Part shown: piece after piece, positions 1 through 8,025 of the stretch
Layout: every line of letters begins with the position of its first letter
How positions within the stretch are numbered: the first letter of the stretch is position 1
NCBI GenBank assembly: GCA_035536455.1
Contig: DATLOC010000030.1
Span: 16,498-80,497 of the forward strand
Direction: 5' to 3'
DNA: 64,000 nt
Origin: DASUNQ01 sp035536455
GTDB taxonomy: Bacteria; Acidobacteriota; Thermoanaerobaculia; Multivoradales; UBA5704
Made by a program: the position numbers and the translations under genes
The notes under the pieces: generated by a model
What the model was told of the DNA's origin: nothing
What the model saw: the letters and a program-made list of their open reading frames with translations, nothing else
Databases searched by the model: none

Positions 1-290
1 AGGTCGCGCTCGAGCTCGGCGAGGCGCGCCTCCAGCTCCTCGATGCGCGCCTTGCCGCGCGCCACCTCGGCCATCTCGGCGGCGGCGTCCCCGCCCTGCT
101 GCTTGGCGCGGCCGACGGCGCGCGACAGCTCGTTGCGCCGCCGCTTCAGCTCCTCGACCTCGACCAGCGCCGCGCGGCGTTCGCCGTCGAGGCGCAGCCA
201 GGCGTCGAGCACGCGCGGGTCGAACCCGCGGCTCGCCAGCCCGGCGCGCACGCGCTCGGGGTCTTCGCGCAGCAGCTCCCGGGAAAGCAT
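1..290 (-). CDS. serS: Seryl-tRNA synthetase, N-terminal part (runs off the window)
   Basis: Charges tRNA-Ser with serine in the cytoplasm. About 96 residues are visible, from an ATG at 288-290 (minus strand) to the window edge. They show the family's N-terminal tRNA-binding long helical arm: an LREDPERVRAGLASRG start, then LRLDGERRAAL, VEELKRRRNELS and VGRAKQQGG, followed by the heptad-rich coiled coil. The catalytic class II core lies outside the window. A TACACT box sits 8 nt upstream of the ATG, so the message may be leaderless. The gene is divergent from the membrane protein that begins at 354. Confidence 0.93.
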   Translation of the reverse strand, partial: MLSRELLREDPERVRAGLASRGFDPRVLDAWLRLDGERRAALVEVEELKRRRNELSRAVGRAKQQGGDAAAEMAEVARGKARIEELEARLAELERD

Positions 291-298
291 GGCGCGGC

Positions 299-304
299 AG
301 TGTA
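299..304 (-). promoter_or_regulatory. -10-like box of serS
   Basis: Read on the minus strand the box is TACACT, ending 8 nt before the serS ATG. No convincing -35 hexamer is seen. The short distance would place the transcription start at or next to the start codon, as in leaderless genes. Confidence 0.4.
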
Positions 305-340
305 GCAAGGGGGGAACGACGCCGCGCGGGGCCGGTTTCG

Positions 341-346
341 TACACT
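341..346 (+). promoter_or_regulatory. -10-like box before the 354 membrane gene
   Basis: TACACT ends 7 nt before the GTG at 354, and no Shine-Dalgarno sequence lies between. This is the same TANNNT-to-start geometry seen at several other genes in the window. Confidence 0.4.
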
Positions 347-353
347 CTCGGCA

Positions 354-1568
354 GTGATCACCGCCCTCGCGCGCCTTGCGCCGCCGCTCGCCGCGTTTCT
401 CGCGATGGTGAGCTACGCTGCGCAGGAGGTCTCCGCCGCCTCGGCGGCCGAGACTTCGGCCCTTGCTTTCTACGCCACTGTGCTGCTCTTGGCGGTGGCG
501 GCGCTGGCGCGGCCGGGCGCCGCGGAGGCGCTGCTCGGGAGCGTCCTGGCGGCGGCCGCCGTCTGGGTGCTGCCGCACGGGCCGCTGCGTGAGGGGACGG
601 TGGCGGCGCTCGTCGTCGCGCTCTTCGCGATCGCGGCGGCGCGGCGGCTGGCGGCCGAGCGCGGCCGCGGCACCCTGCGGCTCGACGTGGCGCTGCCGCT
701 GGCGCTCGGCGCCCAGGCGCTGCTGCGCAGCGTCGTGCTCCTGCCGCCGCAGCTCGGCGACCTCGGCTGGCGGACGCCGGTCATCCTGCTCGTGCTGCCG
801 GCGGCGGCGGCGGCGGCCATGACCGCGATCGCGCGGCGGCTGGGGACGGCGCCGGCGCTGCTGGCCGGCGGCGTCGCCGCCCTCGCCGGGCCGGGGTGGA
901 ACGTCAAGACGACGCTCGCTCTCCTCGCCGTCGCGGCGGCGGCGCTGCTGCTGCCGCGCCGCTGGCTGCCGCCGGCCCGCTTCCCCGCCGGGCGCCGGCC
1001 CGCGCTGCGGGCGCTCGGCGCGGCCGTCGCCGCGCTCCTCGTCGTCGCGGCCCTGCTCGCCGCGCCGCCCTGGCTGCGCGCCGAGCCGGCCGCGGCGCTC
1101 CTCCGCGTCCCCGCCCTGCCGCGCCCCTCCGCCGCGCCGCTGCCGGGCGACGTGACGCTCGCCGCCGCGAGCCCGGTCTGGGAGGCGGCCCTCCCGCCCG
1201 CGAGGTTCCGCGCCCGCACCGTCGTCCTCGACTCGACCCTCGCCAACTCGGCGCCCCTGCCGCGCGGCGCGCGCGTCGCCACCGTCACGCTGCGCGACCT
1301 CGCCGGCTCCCTGCACGGCTTTCCTGTGCGCGCCGGCATCGATACCGGCGAGTGGGCCGCCGGCCGGGCGGACGTCGCGGCGGGACTCCGCGCCGGCGCG
1401 CCGGAGCCCTGGCTCTCCTGGGTCGTCGGCGACTACATGGCCCGGCGCTACCGCGCGCGGTGGACGTTCCCGGTCGCGGTCGCTCCGACCTCCCTGCGGA
1501 TTGAGCGCGACCCGGCGCTGCCGCCGGAGGTGATCCTGTCGATTCATCACTTGGAGCTGCGCCCCTGA
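354..1568 (+). CDS. Polytopic membrane protein with C-terminal soluble domain
   Basis: A protein of 404 residues with a GTG start. The first ~240 residues form many hydrophobic helices rich in Ala/Leu/Val. The last ~160 residues, from about 245, are soluble and beta-rich and are probably outside the cytoplasmic membrane. This matches the architecture of the next gene, where a membrane glycosyltransferase core is followed by a soluble tail. The gene opens a run of envelope glycan genes. I recognise no catalytic motif and do not assign a function; an accessory role in surface polysaccharide assembly is inferred from context only. Confidence 0.75.
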   Translation: MITALARLAPPLAAFLAMVSYAAQEVSAASAAETSALAFYATVLLLAVAALARPGAAEALLGSVLAAAAVWVLPHGPLREGTVAALVVALFAIAAARRLAAERGRGTLRLDVALPLALGAQALLRSVVLLPPQLGDLGWRTPVILLVLPAAAAAAMTAIARRLGTAPALLAGGVAALAGPGWNVKTTLALLAVAAAALLLPRRWLPPARFPAGRRPALRALGAAVAALLVVAALLAAPPWLRAEPAAALLRVPALPRPSAAPLPGDVTLAAASPVWEAALPPARFRARTVVLDSTLANSAPLPRGARVATVTLRDLAGSLHGFPVRAGIDTGEWAAGRADVAAGLRAGAPEPWLSWVVGDYMARRYRARWTFPVAVAPTSLRIERDPALPPEVILSIHHLELRP

Positions 1569-3706
1569 CCTCTCTCCTGCCGCTGGCGCCCGGCGATCCG
1601 TTCCGCGGCACCCTCGTCCTCCTCCCGTTCCTCCTCGCCGGCTTCTACTGGCTGCAGCGCGCGGTGCGGGCGCGCGGCGGGCGCCGGCTGGCGCCCGCGG
1701 GGACGATCGGCGAGCTCGCCGCCCTCGCGCTCCTGGTCGCCGCTGCCCTGGCGCGCCCGCACCTCGGCCTCGCCGCCGCCGAGCCGGTGCTGGCCGCCGG
1801 CCTCGCGCTCGTCCTCGCCCACCGCGTCGCCCGCCAGCTCCTGGCGGCGCGGCCGCTGCTGGGGCGCGGCGAGTCGCCGCGCCGCCCGTCGCCGGTCTTC
1901 TTCGCCCTGCCGCTCCTCGCCTACCTCGCGCTCGTCCCCTGGTCAGCCGCGCGCCGCCAGCCGGACGGCGACGAGCCGTTCTACCTCCTCATCACCCACA
2001 GCCTGGTCCACGACCGCGACGCCGACCTGGCGAACGACTACGCCGGCGCGAGCTGGCGGGCGTTCATGGACCGGCCGCTCGAGCCGCAGCCCGGCGATCC
2101 GGTCGGCCCGCGCGGCCAGCGCTACTCGCGCCACAACGAGCTGCTGCCGATGGCGCTCGCTCCCGCCTACGCGGTCGGCGGGAAGCTCGGCGCGCTGGCG
2201 ACGATGGCGGCCTTCGCCGCCGCCCTCGCCTGGACGACGCTGCGCCTCTCCCGCCACTACCTGCCGGGCCGGCCGGGAGCGGCCCTCGCCGCCTATGCGC
2301 TCGTCGCCTTCACCCCGCCGCTGCTGCTCTACGCGCACCAGGTCTGGGTCGAGGTGCCGGCGGCGCTGCTGGCGATGCTGGCGCTCGACCGCATCGGCAG
2401 CGCCGGCGGCCGCCCCTGGCGCCGCCGCGACTGGCTCGGCATCGGCCTGCCGATCCTCCTGCTGCCGCTGCTCAAGATCCGCTTCATGCTCGTCGCCCTA
2501 CCGCTCCTCTTCCTCGCCGGGTGGCGCTCGGGGCGGCCGCGCGGGCCGGTGCTCGCGCTCGGTGCGCTGCTCGCCGCGGTCGGGGGCGGCATCCTCGTCT
2601 ACAACCACTTCCATTTCGGCAACCCGCTCAAGATCCACACCCTGGACGAGCTGGAGCCGACGCGCTACGGCGCGCTCGACTACCTGCTCGGCGGGCTCGG
2701 TCTCTTCTTCGACGCCGGCTTCGGTCTCTTCGCCGCGGCGCCGCTCTGGCTCCTGCTACTGCCGGCGGCTGTCCTGCTCGCCCGCCGAGGCCGGCCGCTC
2801 CTCGCCGACCTCGCGGTGCTCGTCCTGCCCTACCTCCTCCTGGTGCTGCCGCGGCCGGAGTGGTACGGCGGCTGGTCGCCGCCCTTCCGCTACGCGCTGG
2901 TTGCGCTGCCGCTCCTGGGGATCGCGGCGGCCTCGCTCTTCGACCAACGCCGGCGCGCCGGCGCCCGCTTCCTCCTCGCCGGGCTGGGCGCGCTGACCCT
3001 GGTGCTGGCGCTCCTCTGGATCGCCGTCCCCGGCTGGACCTACAACTTCGCGCACGGCCGCACCTACCTGCTCGACCACCTCGGCGAGCGGCTCGGCGCC
3101 GACGTGGCGCGCCTCTTCCCCAGCTCGGTGCGGCCGCGCCCCGCCACCTGGCTCTGGCCGCTCGCGGCGGCGGTCGCCGTGCCGGCGCTCTGGGCCTGGC
3201 GCGGCAGTCGGCGGACGTCGAAGCTCGCCGGCGCCGCCGCCGGGGTCACCGCCCTCCTCCTCGCGACCGCCGCCCTGCCGCCCCTCGCCGCGCGCCTGCC
3301 GACGCGCACGGTGGAGATCGAGGACCCGCAGGTGGAGAAGAGCGGCGGCCACCTGTACCCCGAGCTCTGGGTGATCGAGCGCACCCGCTACCGCGGCGGC
3401 TGGGTGCTACGCGTCGGCGAGCGGCTGGCGGCGCCGGTCGTCCCCGGCGGCCGCCGCGCGCGCATCGCCCTCGACGCCGAGTTCATCCGCAACCAGCCGG
3501 TCCCCTTCGCGCTTGACGTGCGCGCCGGCGGCAAGCACCTAGCCACCTGGCGGCCGGCGCGCGCCCGCGTCCGCGAGCGGCTGGAGCTCGGGCCCTTCGA
3601 CTGGCCGGCGGGGGAGCCGCTGGTGCTCGAAGCCTTCGGCCCGCACCCGCCGGGGCCGCTCAACGGCGTGCTGCTCGACCGGGTGGAGCTCGACTGGGTG
3701 GACTAG
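1565..3706 (+). CDS. GT-C type membrane glycosyltransferase (GT39/ArnT-like)
   Basis: Probably transfers a sugar from a polyprenyl-phosphate donor on the outer face of the inner membrane. After a first hydrophobic segment comes the acidic first loop DGDEPFYLL, the GT-C catalytic signature, followed by about ten membrane helices and a ~130-residue soluble C-terminal domain (from VEIEDPQVEKSGG). The first ATG/GTG-type codon is GTG 1664, but the preceding in-frame codons encode a clean membrane helix (TLVLLPFLLAGFYWL). I therefore favour a CTG start at 1565, overlapping the upstream TGA and preceded by GGAG. From 1565 it is 713 residues, from 1664 it is 680. Confidence 0.8.
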   Translation: MTSLLPLAPGDPFRGTLVLLPFLLAGFYWLQRAVRARGGRRLAPAGTIGELAALALLVAAALARPHLGLAAAEPVLAAGLALVLAHRVARQLLAARPLLGRGESPRRPSPVFFALPLLAYLALVPWSAARRQPDGDEPFYLLITHSLVHDRDADLANDYAGASWRAFMDRPLEPQPGDPVGPRGQRYSRHNELLPMALAPAYAVGGKLGALATMAAFAAALAWTTLRLSRHYLPGRPGAALAAYALVAFTPPLLLYAHQVWVEVPAALLAMLALDRIGSAGGRPWRRRDWLGIGLPILLLPLLKIRFMLVALPLLFLAGWRSGRPRGPVLALGALLAAVGGGILVYNHFHFGNPLKIHTLDELEPTRYGALDYLLGGLGLFFDAGFGLFAAAPLWLLLLPAAVLLARRGRPLLADLAVLVLPYLLLVLPRPEWYGGWSPPFRYALVALPLLGIAAASLFDQRRRAGARFLLAGLGALTLVLALLWIAVPGWTYNFAHGRTYLLDHLGERLGADVARLFPSSVRPRPATWLWPLAAAVAVPALWAWRGSRRTSKLAGAAAGVTALLLATAALPPLAARLPTRTVEIEDPQVEKSGGHLYPELWVIERTRYRGGWVLRVGERLAAPVVPGGRRARIALDAEFIRNQPVPFALDVRAGGKHLATWRPARARVRERLELGPFDWPAGEPLVLEAFGPHPPGPLNGVLLDRVELDWVD

Positions 3707-4707
3707 TGCCCCGTCATCCTGAGCGAAGCGAAGGATCTGGGCGGGGGAAAGCTACCGACCTCGTCGCGGTCGTCCCGACTCTCGGCGCAAGCCCCCACCT
3801 CGCCGAGTGCCTTATGGCGCTGCGGGGCCAAGAAGGAGTCGCTATCGAAGTCGTCCTCGTTGACCAGAGCGCGTCGGGTGTCGGGGAGGTCGCCGGCCTC
3901 GCGGATCGCGTCCTCCGCCCCGGCCGCAACCTCGGCTTTGCCGCCGGCACGAACCTCGGCTTGCAAGCCGCGGACGCCGCCGCGGAATGGCTCGCCACCG
4001 TCAACGACGATGCCGTCGTCGAGCCCGGCTGGGCCGCCTCCCTGATCGCCACCCTCACCCAGCAAGCCAACTCCGCGGCGGCGCAAGGCGTAAACGTGCG
4101 CCTAGACGACCCCGCCGTCGCCGACGGCTGGGGCCTTACCTGGAATCGCCGCTGGCAGGCCGTGCAGCTCGGCCACGGCAAGCCGCCGCCCCCCGCAGCC
4201 GACCCGCCACGCGAGGTCTTTGGCGTCTCGGCCACCGCCGCCGTCTACCGCCACGCCGCCCTCGCCGCCGTCGCCCTTCCGAACGGCGATGTGTTCGACT
4301 CCCGCCTCGGCTCCTGGTACGAGGACGCCGACCTCGCCTGCCGGCTGCGCGCCACCGGCTGGAGCGCACTGTCGGTGCCGGCGGCGCGGGCGCGCCACGC
4401 GGGCTCTGCGACCGGCGCGCGCGGCGCCGCCTCCGCGCGCCGCCGCTGGGTGGCGGTCTACGCCAACCGCCACTTGGTGCTCGCGCGCCTCCTCGGCGGC
4501 GGCTACTGGCCGCGCCTGCCGGCGCTCCTCGCCCGCGACCTCCTCGACCTCCTGCGCGCCGCCCTCGCCGCCGACCCGTCGCGCCTCGCCGGCATCCCCG
4601 CCGGCTGGCTGCGCGCCGCGCGGCGCCTCCCGGCCTTCGCGCGCCGCGGCCGCCCGGCGCCGCCGCTCGCCGAGGTCGAGCGGCTGCGGGTACGCTCTCG
4701 GGAGTGA
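3706..4707 (+). CDS. Family 2 glycosyltransferase
   Basis: A GT-A fold inverting glycosyltransferase, probably acting at the inner face of the membrane on a lipid-linked surface glycan. Visible motifs are LVAVVPTLGAS, VVLVDQSAS, NLGFAAGTNLG, the acidic NDDAVVEPGW, and the acceptor-side SWYEDADLACRLR. The GTG start shares its G with the upstream TAG. The first ~13 residues (PRHPERSEGSGRG) are translated from a dispersed repeat rather than from family sequence. The fold proper starts near residue 16, so the native start may have been replaced by this insertion. The stop overlaps the next start (GTGA). Confidence 0.88.
   Translation: MPRHPERSEGSGRGKATDLVAVVPTLGASPHLAECLMALRGQEGVAIEVVLVDQSASGVGEVAGLADRVLRPGRNLGFAAGTNLGLQAADAAAEWLATVNDDAVVEPGWAASLIATLTQQANSAAAQGVNVRLDDPAVADGWGLTWNRRWQAVQLGHGKPPPPAADPPREVFGVSATAAVYRHAALAAVALPNGDVFDSRLGSWYEDADLACRLRATGWSALSVPAARARHAGSATGARGAASARRRWVAVYANRHLVLARLLGGGYWPRLPALLARDLLDLLRAALAADPSRLAGIPAGWLRAARRLPAFARRGRPAPPLAEVERLRVRSRE
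3711..3740 (+). repeat. Dispersed HPERSEGS-type repeat
   Basis: This segment encodes RHPERSEGS on the plus strand and its complement encodes a SFASLRMTG-type peptide. I recall this short element as scattered between and into genes of many environmental bacteria, with no known function. Here it lies directly after the stop of the GT-C gene and inside the start of the next gene. No second copy was found in the window. Confidence 0.6.
4691..4696 (+). promoter_or_regulatory. Possible internal -10 box
   Basis: TACGCT ends 7 nt before the GTG at 4704. Spacing and flanking bases resemble the box before the gene at 354. It lies inside the upstream coding sequence, so it may be chance. Confidence 0.25.
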
Positions 4708-5633
4708 CGGAGCCACTCCTCAGCGGCGTCGTCGTCCACTGGCGCAACGAAGAGCACCTCGCCGAGCTGCTGGCCGCCTGGCCGCGCGACCCGCGCTTCG
4801 AGCTGATCGTCGTGGACAACGGCTCGGAACCGCCGCTCGCCGCCGCGGCGCCGGTGCGCCTTCTCGCCCCCGGCCGCAACCTCGGTTTCGCCGGCGGCGC
4901 CAACGCCGGGGTCGCGGCGGCTCGCGCGCCGCTCGTGCTGCTGCTCAACCCGGACGCGGTGCCCGAGCCGGGGGCGCTGGAGGCGCTGCTCGACGGCTTC
5001 GCCGCCCACCCGGAGGCCGCCGGCCTTGCGCCGCGCCTCGCCGGCCCGGACGGCACGCCGCAGCACGCCTGGCAGCTCCGCCGCCTCCCCGCCGCCCGCG
5101 AGGTCTTCCTCCAGGTCTTCCTCGTGCGGCCGCCGACCGGCGAGCGCCGCGAGCTGCCGGCCGGCGCGCCGGTCGAGCAACCGGCGGCGGCGGCCCTGGC
5201 GCTGCGGCGCGAAGCGCTCGCCGCGGCCGGCGGGCTCGACCCGGGCTTCCACCCCGCCTGGTTCGAGGACGTGGACCTCGCCCGCCGCCTGCGCGCCGCC
5301 GGCCTCTCCGTCCTCTACTGGCCGGCCGCGCGATTTCGCCACCACCTCGCCGGCACCCTCCCGCGCCTGGGCTACGGTCCCTTCCTCTGGATCTACAACC
5401 GGAACCTCGTGCGCTACCTCCGCAAGCACCACGGCCGCGCCTGGGCGGCGGCGGCGCGCGCCGCGCTGCCGCTCGGCATGGCGCTGCGGATCGCCTTGCT
5501 GCCGCTGCGCAAGCCGCGGCGCGCGGCGACCCGGCGGGAGGCCGCGCGCGGCCTCCTTGGCGTCGCCGCCGGCGCGCTCAGCGGCTGGCGCCGGCCGCGG
5601 CGGCTGGCGGCGGAGTGGGGTGAGCCGGGATGA
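4704..5633 (+). CDS. Family 2 glycosyltransferase (rhamnosyltransferase-like)
   Basis: A protein of 309 residues; the GTG start overlaps the previous TGA. The sequence shows a complete small GT-A domain: VVVHWRNEEHL, FELIVVDNGSEPP, NLGFAGGANAG, the LLNPDAVPEPGAL metal-binding region, and the HPAWFEDVDLARRLRAAG acceptor motif. Family members of this type usually build O-antigen or exopolysaccharide repeats from dTDP-rhamnose or similar donors; the actual donor cannot be read here. It ends in an ATGA overlap with the next glycosyltransferase, so the three family 2 enzymes are translationally coupled. Confidence 0.9.
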   Translation: MTEPLLSGVVVHWRNEEHLAELLAAWPRDPRFELIVVDNGSEPPLAAAAPVRLLAPGRNLGFAGGANAGVAAARAPLVLLLNPDAVPEPGALEALLDGFAAHPEAAGLAPRLAGPDGTPQHAWQLRRLPAAREVFLQVFLVRPPTGERRELPAGAPVEQPAAAALALRREALAAAGGLDPGFHPAWFEDVDLARRLRAAGLSVLYWPAARFRHHLAGTLPRLGYGPFLWIYNRNLVRYLRKHHGRAWAAAARAALPLGMALRIALLPLRKPRRAATRREAARGLLGVAAGALSGWRRPRRLAAEWGEPG

Positions 5634-6628
5634 CAGCGCTCGTCGCCGTCTGCATCGTCACCCACGACTCAGCGGACGACCTCCCCGCTTGCCTCGCCGC
5701 CGTCGGCGCCCTCGACCACCGGCCGCTCGAGCTGGTGATCGTCGATTGCGCCAGCCGCGACGGCAGCCTCGAGCGGGCGCGGGCGACCGCGCCGGCCGGC
5801 ATCCCGATCACCGCCGTCCAGCTCGCCGACAACCGCGGCTTCGCCGGCGGCATGAACGAGGCCCTGGCGCGCACCACTGCCCCCTTCGTCCTCACCCTCA
5901 ACGCCGACGCCCGCCCGCGGCCGCCGTTCGTGAGCCGCCTCCTGGCGCGCCTCGACGCGCCGCTCCCGGGCGGCACCCGCGCCGCCGCCGCCGCCGGCCG
6001 CCTCCTCCGCCCCGCGGACGGGGGAGCGCCGCACCTCGACGCCTGCGGCATGCGCTTCTCCCCGGCCTGGCGCCACTTCGACCGCGGCTCGGGCGAGCCC
6101 GACCGCGGCCAGTACGCCCTCCCCGAGCGCGTCTTCGGCGCCACCGGCGCCGCTTCGCTCTTCCGCCGCGAGGCGCTCCTCGACGCGGCGGTGGACGGCG
6201 AGGTCTTCGACCCGCGCTTCCACTCCTTCCGCGAGGATGCCGAGCTCTGCTTCCGCCTGCGCGAGCGCGGCTGGGAGGTGCTCTACGAGCCGGAGGCCGT
6301 GGCCGAGCACCGCCGGCGGGTCCTCCCCGAGCGCCGCGCCGCGCTGCCGCCGGCCGTCAACCTCCACTCGCTCAAGAACCGCTACCTCCTCCGCCTCTAC
6401 CACCAGACCGCCGGCAACTTCCTCTGGACCCTGCCGTTCACGCTGGCGCGCGACCTCCTCGCCTTCGGCTACGTCCTCTTCCGCGAGCGCTCGTCGCTGC
6501 CCGCCTACGCCTGGCTCTGGCGCCACCGGCGCGAGCTCCTCGCCCGGCGGCGCGCCATCCAGGCCCGACGTCGCACACCGTCGCGGGCGATCGACCGCTG
6601 GTTCCTGCGCGTGGGGGAGCCGCTGTGA
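5630..6628 (+). CDS. Family 2 glycosyltransferase
   Basis: A protein of 332 residues, the third family 2 enzyme in the run. Motifs are AVCIVTHDSADDL, LVIVDCASRDGSLERA, NRGFAGGMNEA, TLNADARPRPP, and FHSFREDAELCFRLRERGW. A basic C-terminal stretch follows a hydrophobic patch (NFLWTLPFTLARDLLAFGYVL) that probably anchors it at the membrane. The start codon is the ATG of an ATGA overlap with the previous gene, and the stop overlaps the GTG of the next. Substrates are unknown. Confidence 0.9.
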   Translation: MTALVAVCIVTHDSADDLPACLAAVGALDHRPLELVIVDCASRDGSLERARATAPAGIPITAVQLADNRGFAGGMNEALARTTAPFVLTLNADARPRPPFVSRLLARLDAPLPGGTRAAAAAGRLLRPADGGAPHLDACGMRFSPAWRHFDRGSGEPDRGQYALPERVFGATGAASLFRREALLDAAVDGEVFDPRFHSFREDAELCFRLRERGWEVLYEPEAVAEHRRRVLPERRAALPPAVNLHSLKNRYLLRLYHQTAGNFLWTLPFTLARDLLAFGYVLFRERSSLPAYAWLWRHRRELLARRRAIQARRRTPSRAIDRWFLRVGEPL

Positions 6629-7749
6629 CCGCCGAGCGCCCTCTCCGCGTCGCCCTCCTCGGCAGCCGCGGCATCCCCGCGCGCTACGGCGGCTACGAGA
6701 CGCTGATGGAGGAGCTCGCCGCCCGCCTCGCCGCGCGCGGCTTCGAGGTCACCGTCTACTGCCGCTCGCACACGACACCGCCGGGCCTTGCCCGCTACCG
6801 CGGCGCCGCGCTCGTCGTCCTGCCGACCGTGCGCACCAAGCACCTCGACACGCCGGTCCACACCTTCCTCTCCTGCCTCCACGCCGCCGGCCGCGGCTAC
6901 GACGCGGCGCTCCTCGTCAACTCCGCCAACGCTCTCTTCGTGCCGCTCCTCCGCCTCGGCGGCGTGCCGGTCGCCCTCCACGTCGACGGCATCGAAAAGC
7001 GGCGCGCCAAGTGGGGTCCGCTCGGCCGCTTCGTCTACGCCGCCTCCGAGCGCCTCGCCTGCGTCCTGCCCGACACCCTCGTCACCGACGCCGAGGTCAT
7101 CCGCCGCCACTACCTCGACCGCTACGGCGCCGACTCCGTCCCCATCGCCTACGGCGTCGACCCGCGCCCCCCGGCCGAAGAAGGCATCCTCGCCCGCCTC
7201 GGCCTCCGCCCGCGCGGCTACTTCCTCTACGTCAGCCGCTTCGAGCCCGAGAACAACCCCGACAAAGTCGCCGAGGCCTACCGCGCCGCCGGCGGCGACC
7301 TCCCCCTCGTCATGGTCGGCACCGCCCCCTACGCCGCCCCCTTCATCCGCTCCTTCACCGAAGGCGCCGACCCCCGCATCCAGTTCCCCGGCCCCATTTA
7401 CGGAGACGGCTACCGCGAGCTCCTCACGAACGCCCTCGCCTACATCCACGCCACCGAAGTAGGCGGCACCCACCCCGCCCTAGTCGAAGCCATGGGCTAC
7501 GGCAACTGCGTCCTGGTCAACGACACCCCCGAAAACCGCGAGGTGGCCGGCGAAGCCGCGATCTACTTCCAAGCCCACGATCCCGCCACCCTCACCGCCG
7601 CCCTGGACCGCGTCCGCACCGACCCCACCACCGCCCGCGCGCTCGGCGCCCAAGCCGCCGCCCGCGCCGCCGCCCTCTACAACTGGGACCGAGTCACCGA
7701 CCAGTACGCCGCACTCTTCCGCCGCTTGGCCCCCCGGGCACCACGGTAG
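6625..7749 (+). CDS. DUF1972/family 4 glycosyltransferase
   Basis: A protein of 374 residues; the GTG start overlaps the previous TGA. The N-terminal LLGSRGIPARYGGYETLMEELA is the hallmark of DUF1972 glycosyltransferases, which are often annotated as rhamnosyltransferases. The second Rossmann domain carries YFLYVSRFEPENNPDKV and the E-rich donor-binding stretch THPALVEAMGYGN (retaining GT-B fold). It closes the coupled run of four glycosyltransferases. A 29-bp inverted repeat begins on the last base of its stop codon. Confidence 0.92.
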   Translation: MTAERPLRVALLGSRGIPARYGGYETLMEELAARLAARGFEVTVYCRSHTTPPGLARYRGAALVVLPTVRTKHLDTPVHTFLSCLHAAGRGYDAALLVNSANALFVPLLRLGGVPVALHVDGIEKRRAKWGPLGRFVYAASERLACVLPDTLVTDAEVIRRHYLDRYGADSVPIAYGVDPRPPAEEGILARLGLRPRGYFLYVSRFEPENNPDKVAEAYRAAGGDLPLVMVGTAPYAAPFIRSFTEGADPRIQFPGPIYGDGYRELLTNALAYIHATEVGGTHPALVEAMGYGNCVLVNDTPENREVAGEAAIYFQAHDPATLTAALDRVRTDPTTARALGAQAAARAAALYNWDRVTDQYAALFRRLAPRAPR

Positions 7750-7911
7750 CGGGGTAGGCGGGGTGCTCCGCCGGGGAGCTCTTCGCAAGCGCCGGCAACG
7801 CCCGCCGCAGTCCTCATCCGACCAAGCGCGCAGCGAAGCGCAGGCGCGCGCCACCCTCCAAAGTCCACAAAGCGCGCGCCGGTCCCCGGCGGAGCACCCC
7901 GCCTACCCCGC
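7749..7911. repeat. Long inverted repeat, 29-bp arms
   Basis: Arms at 7749-7777 and 7883-7911 are perfectly complementary. The left arm begins GCGGGGTAGGCGGGGTG. The ~105-bp interior is GC-rich and has no convincing gene. The left arm starts on the G of the upstream TAG stop. It could act as a transcription terminator, a structured RNA, or a MITE-like element; the arms are too long and too perfect to be chance. Confidence 0.8.
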
Positions 7912-8025
7912 GGTGGCCACGCGACTCGCCGGCCCCGCCCCCCCGCCCCCCAAACGCCCAGACCGACAAATACGTTAGAATCAATACAGTGAGAGTGGCT
8001 GCAGTAGGCCCCTGATTTAACTTTC

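Noticed and set aside
7763..7978. 71-residue plus-strand frame between the glycosyltransferase and the sugar transferase
   Set aside because: It lies inside the long inverted repeat and its composition is non-protein-like.
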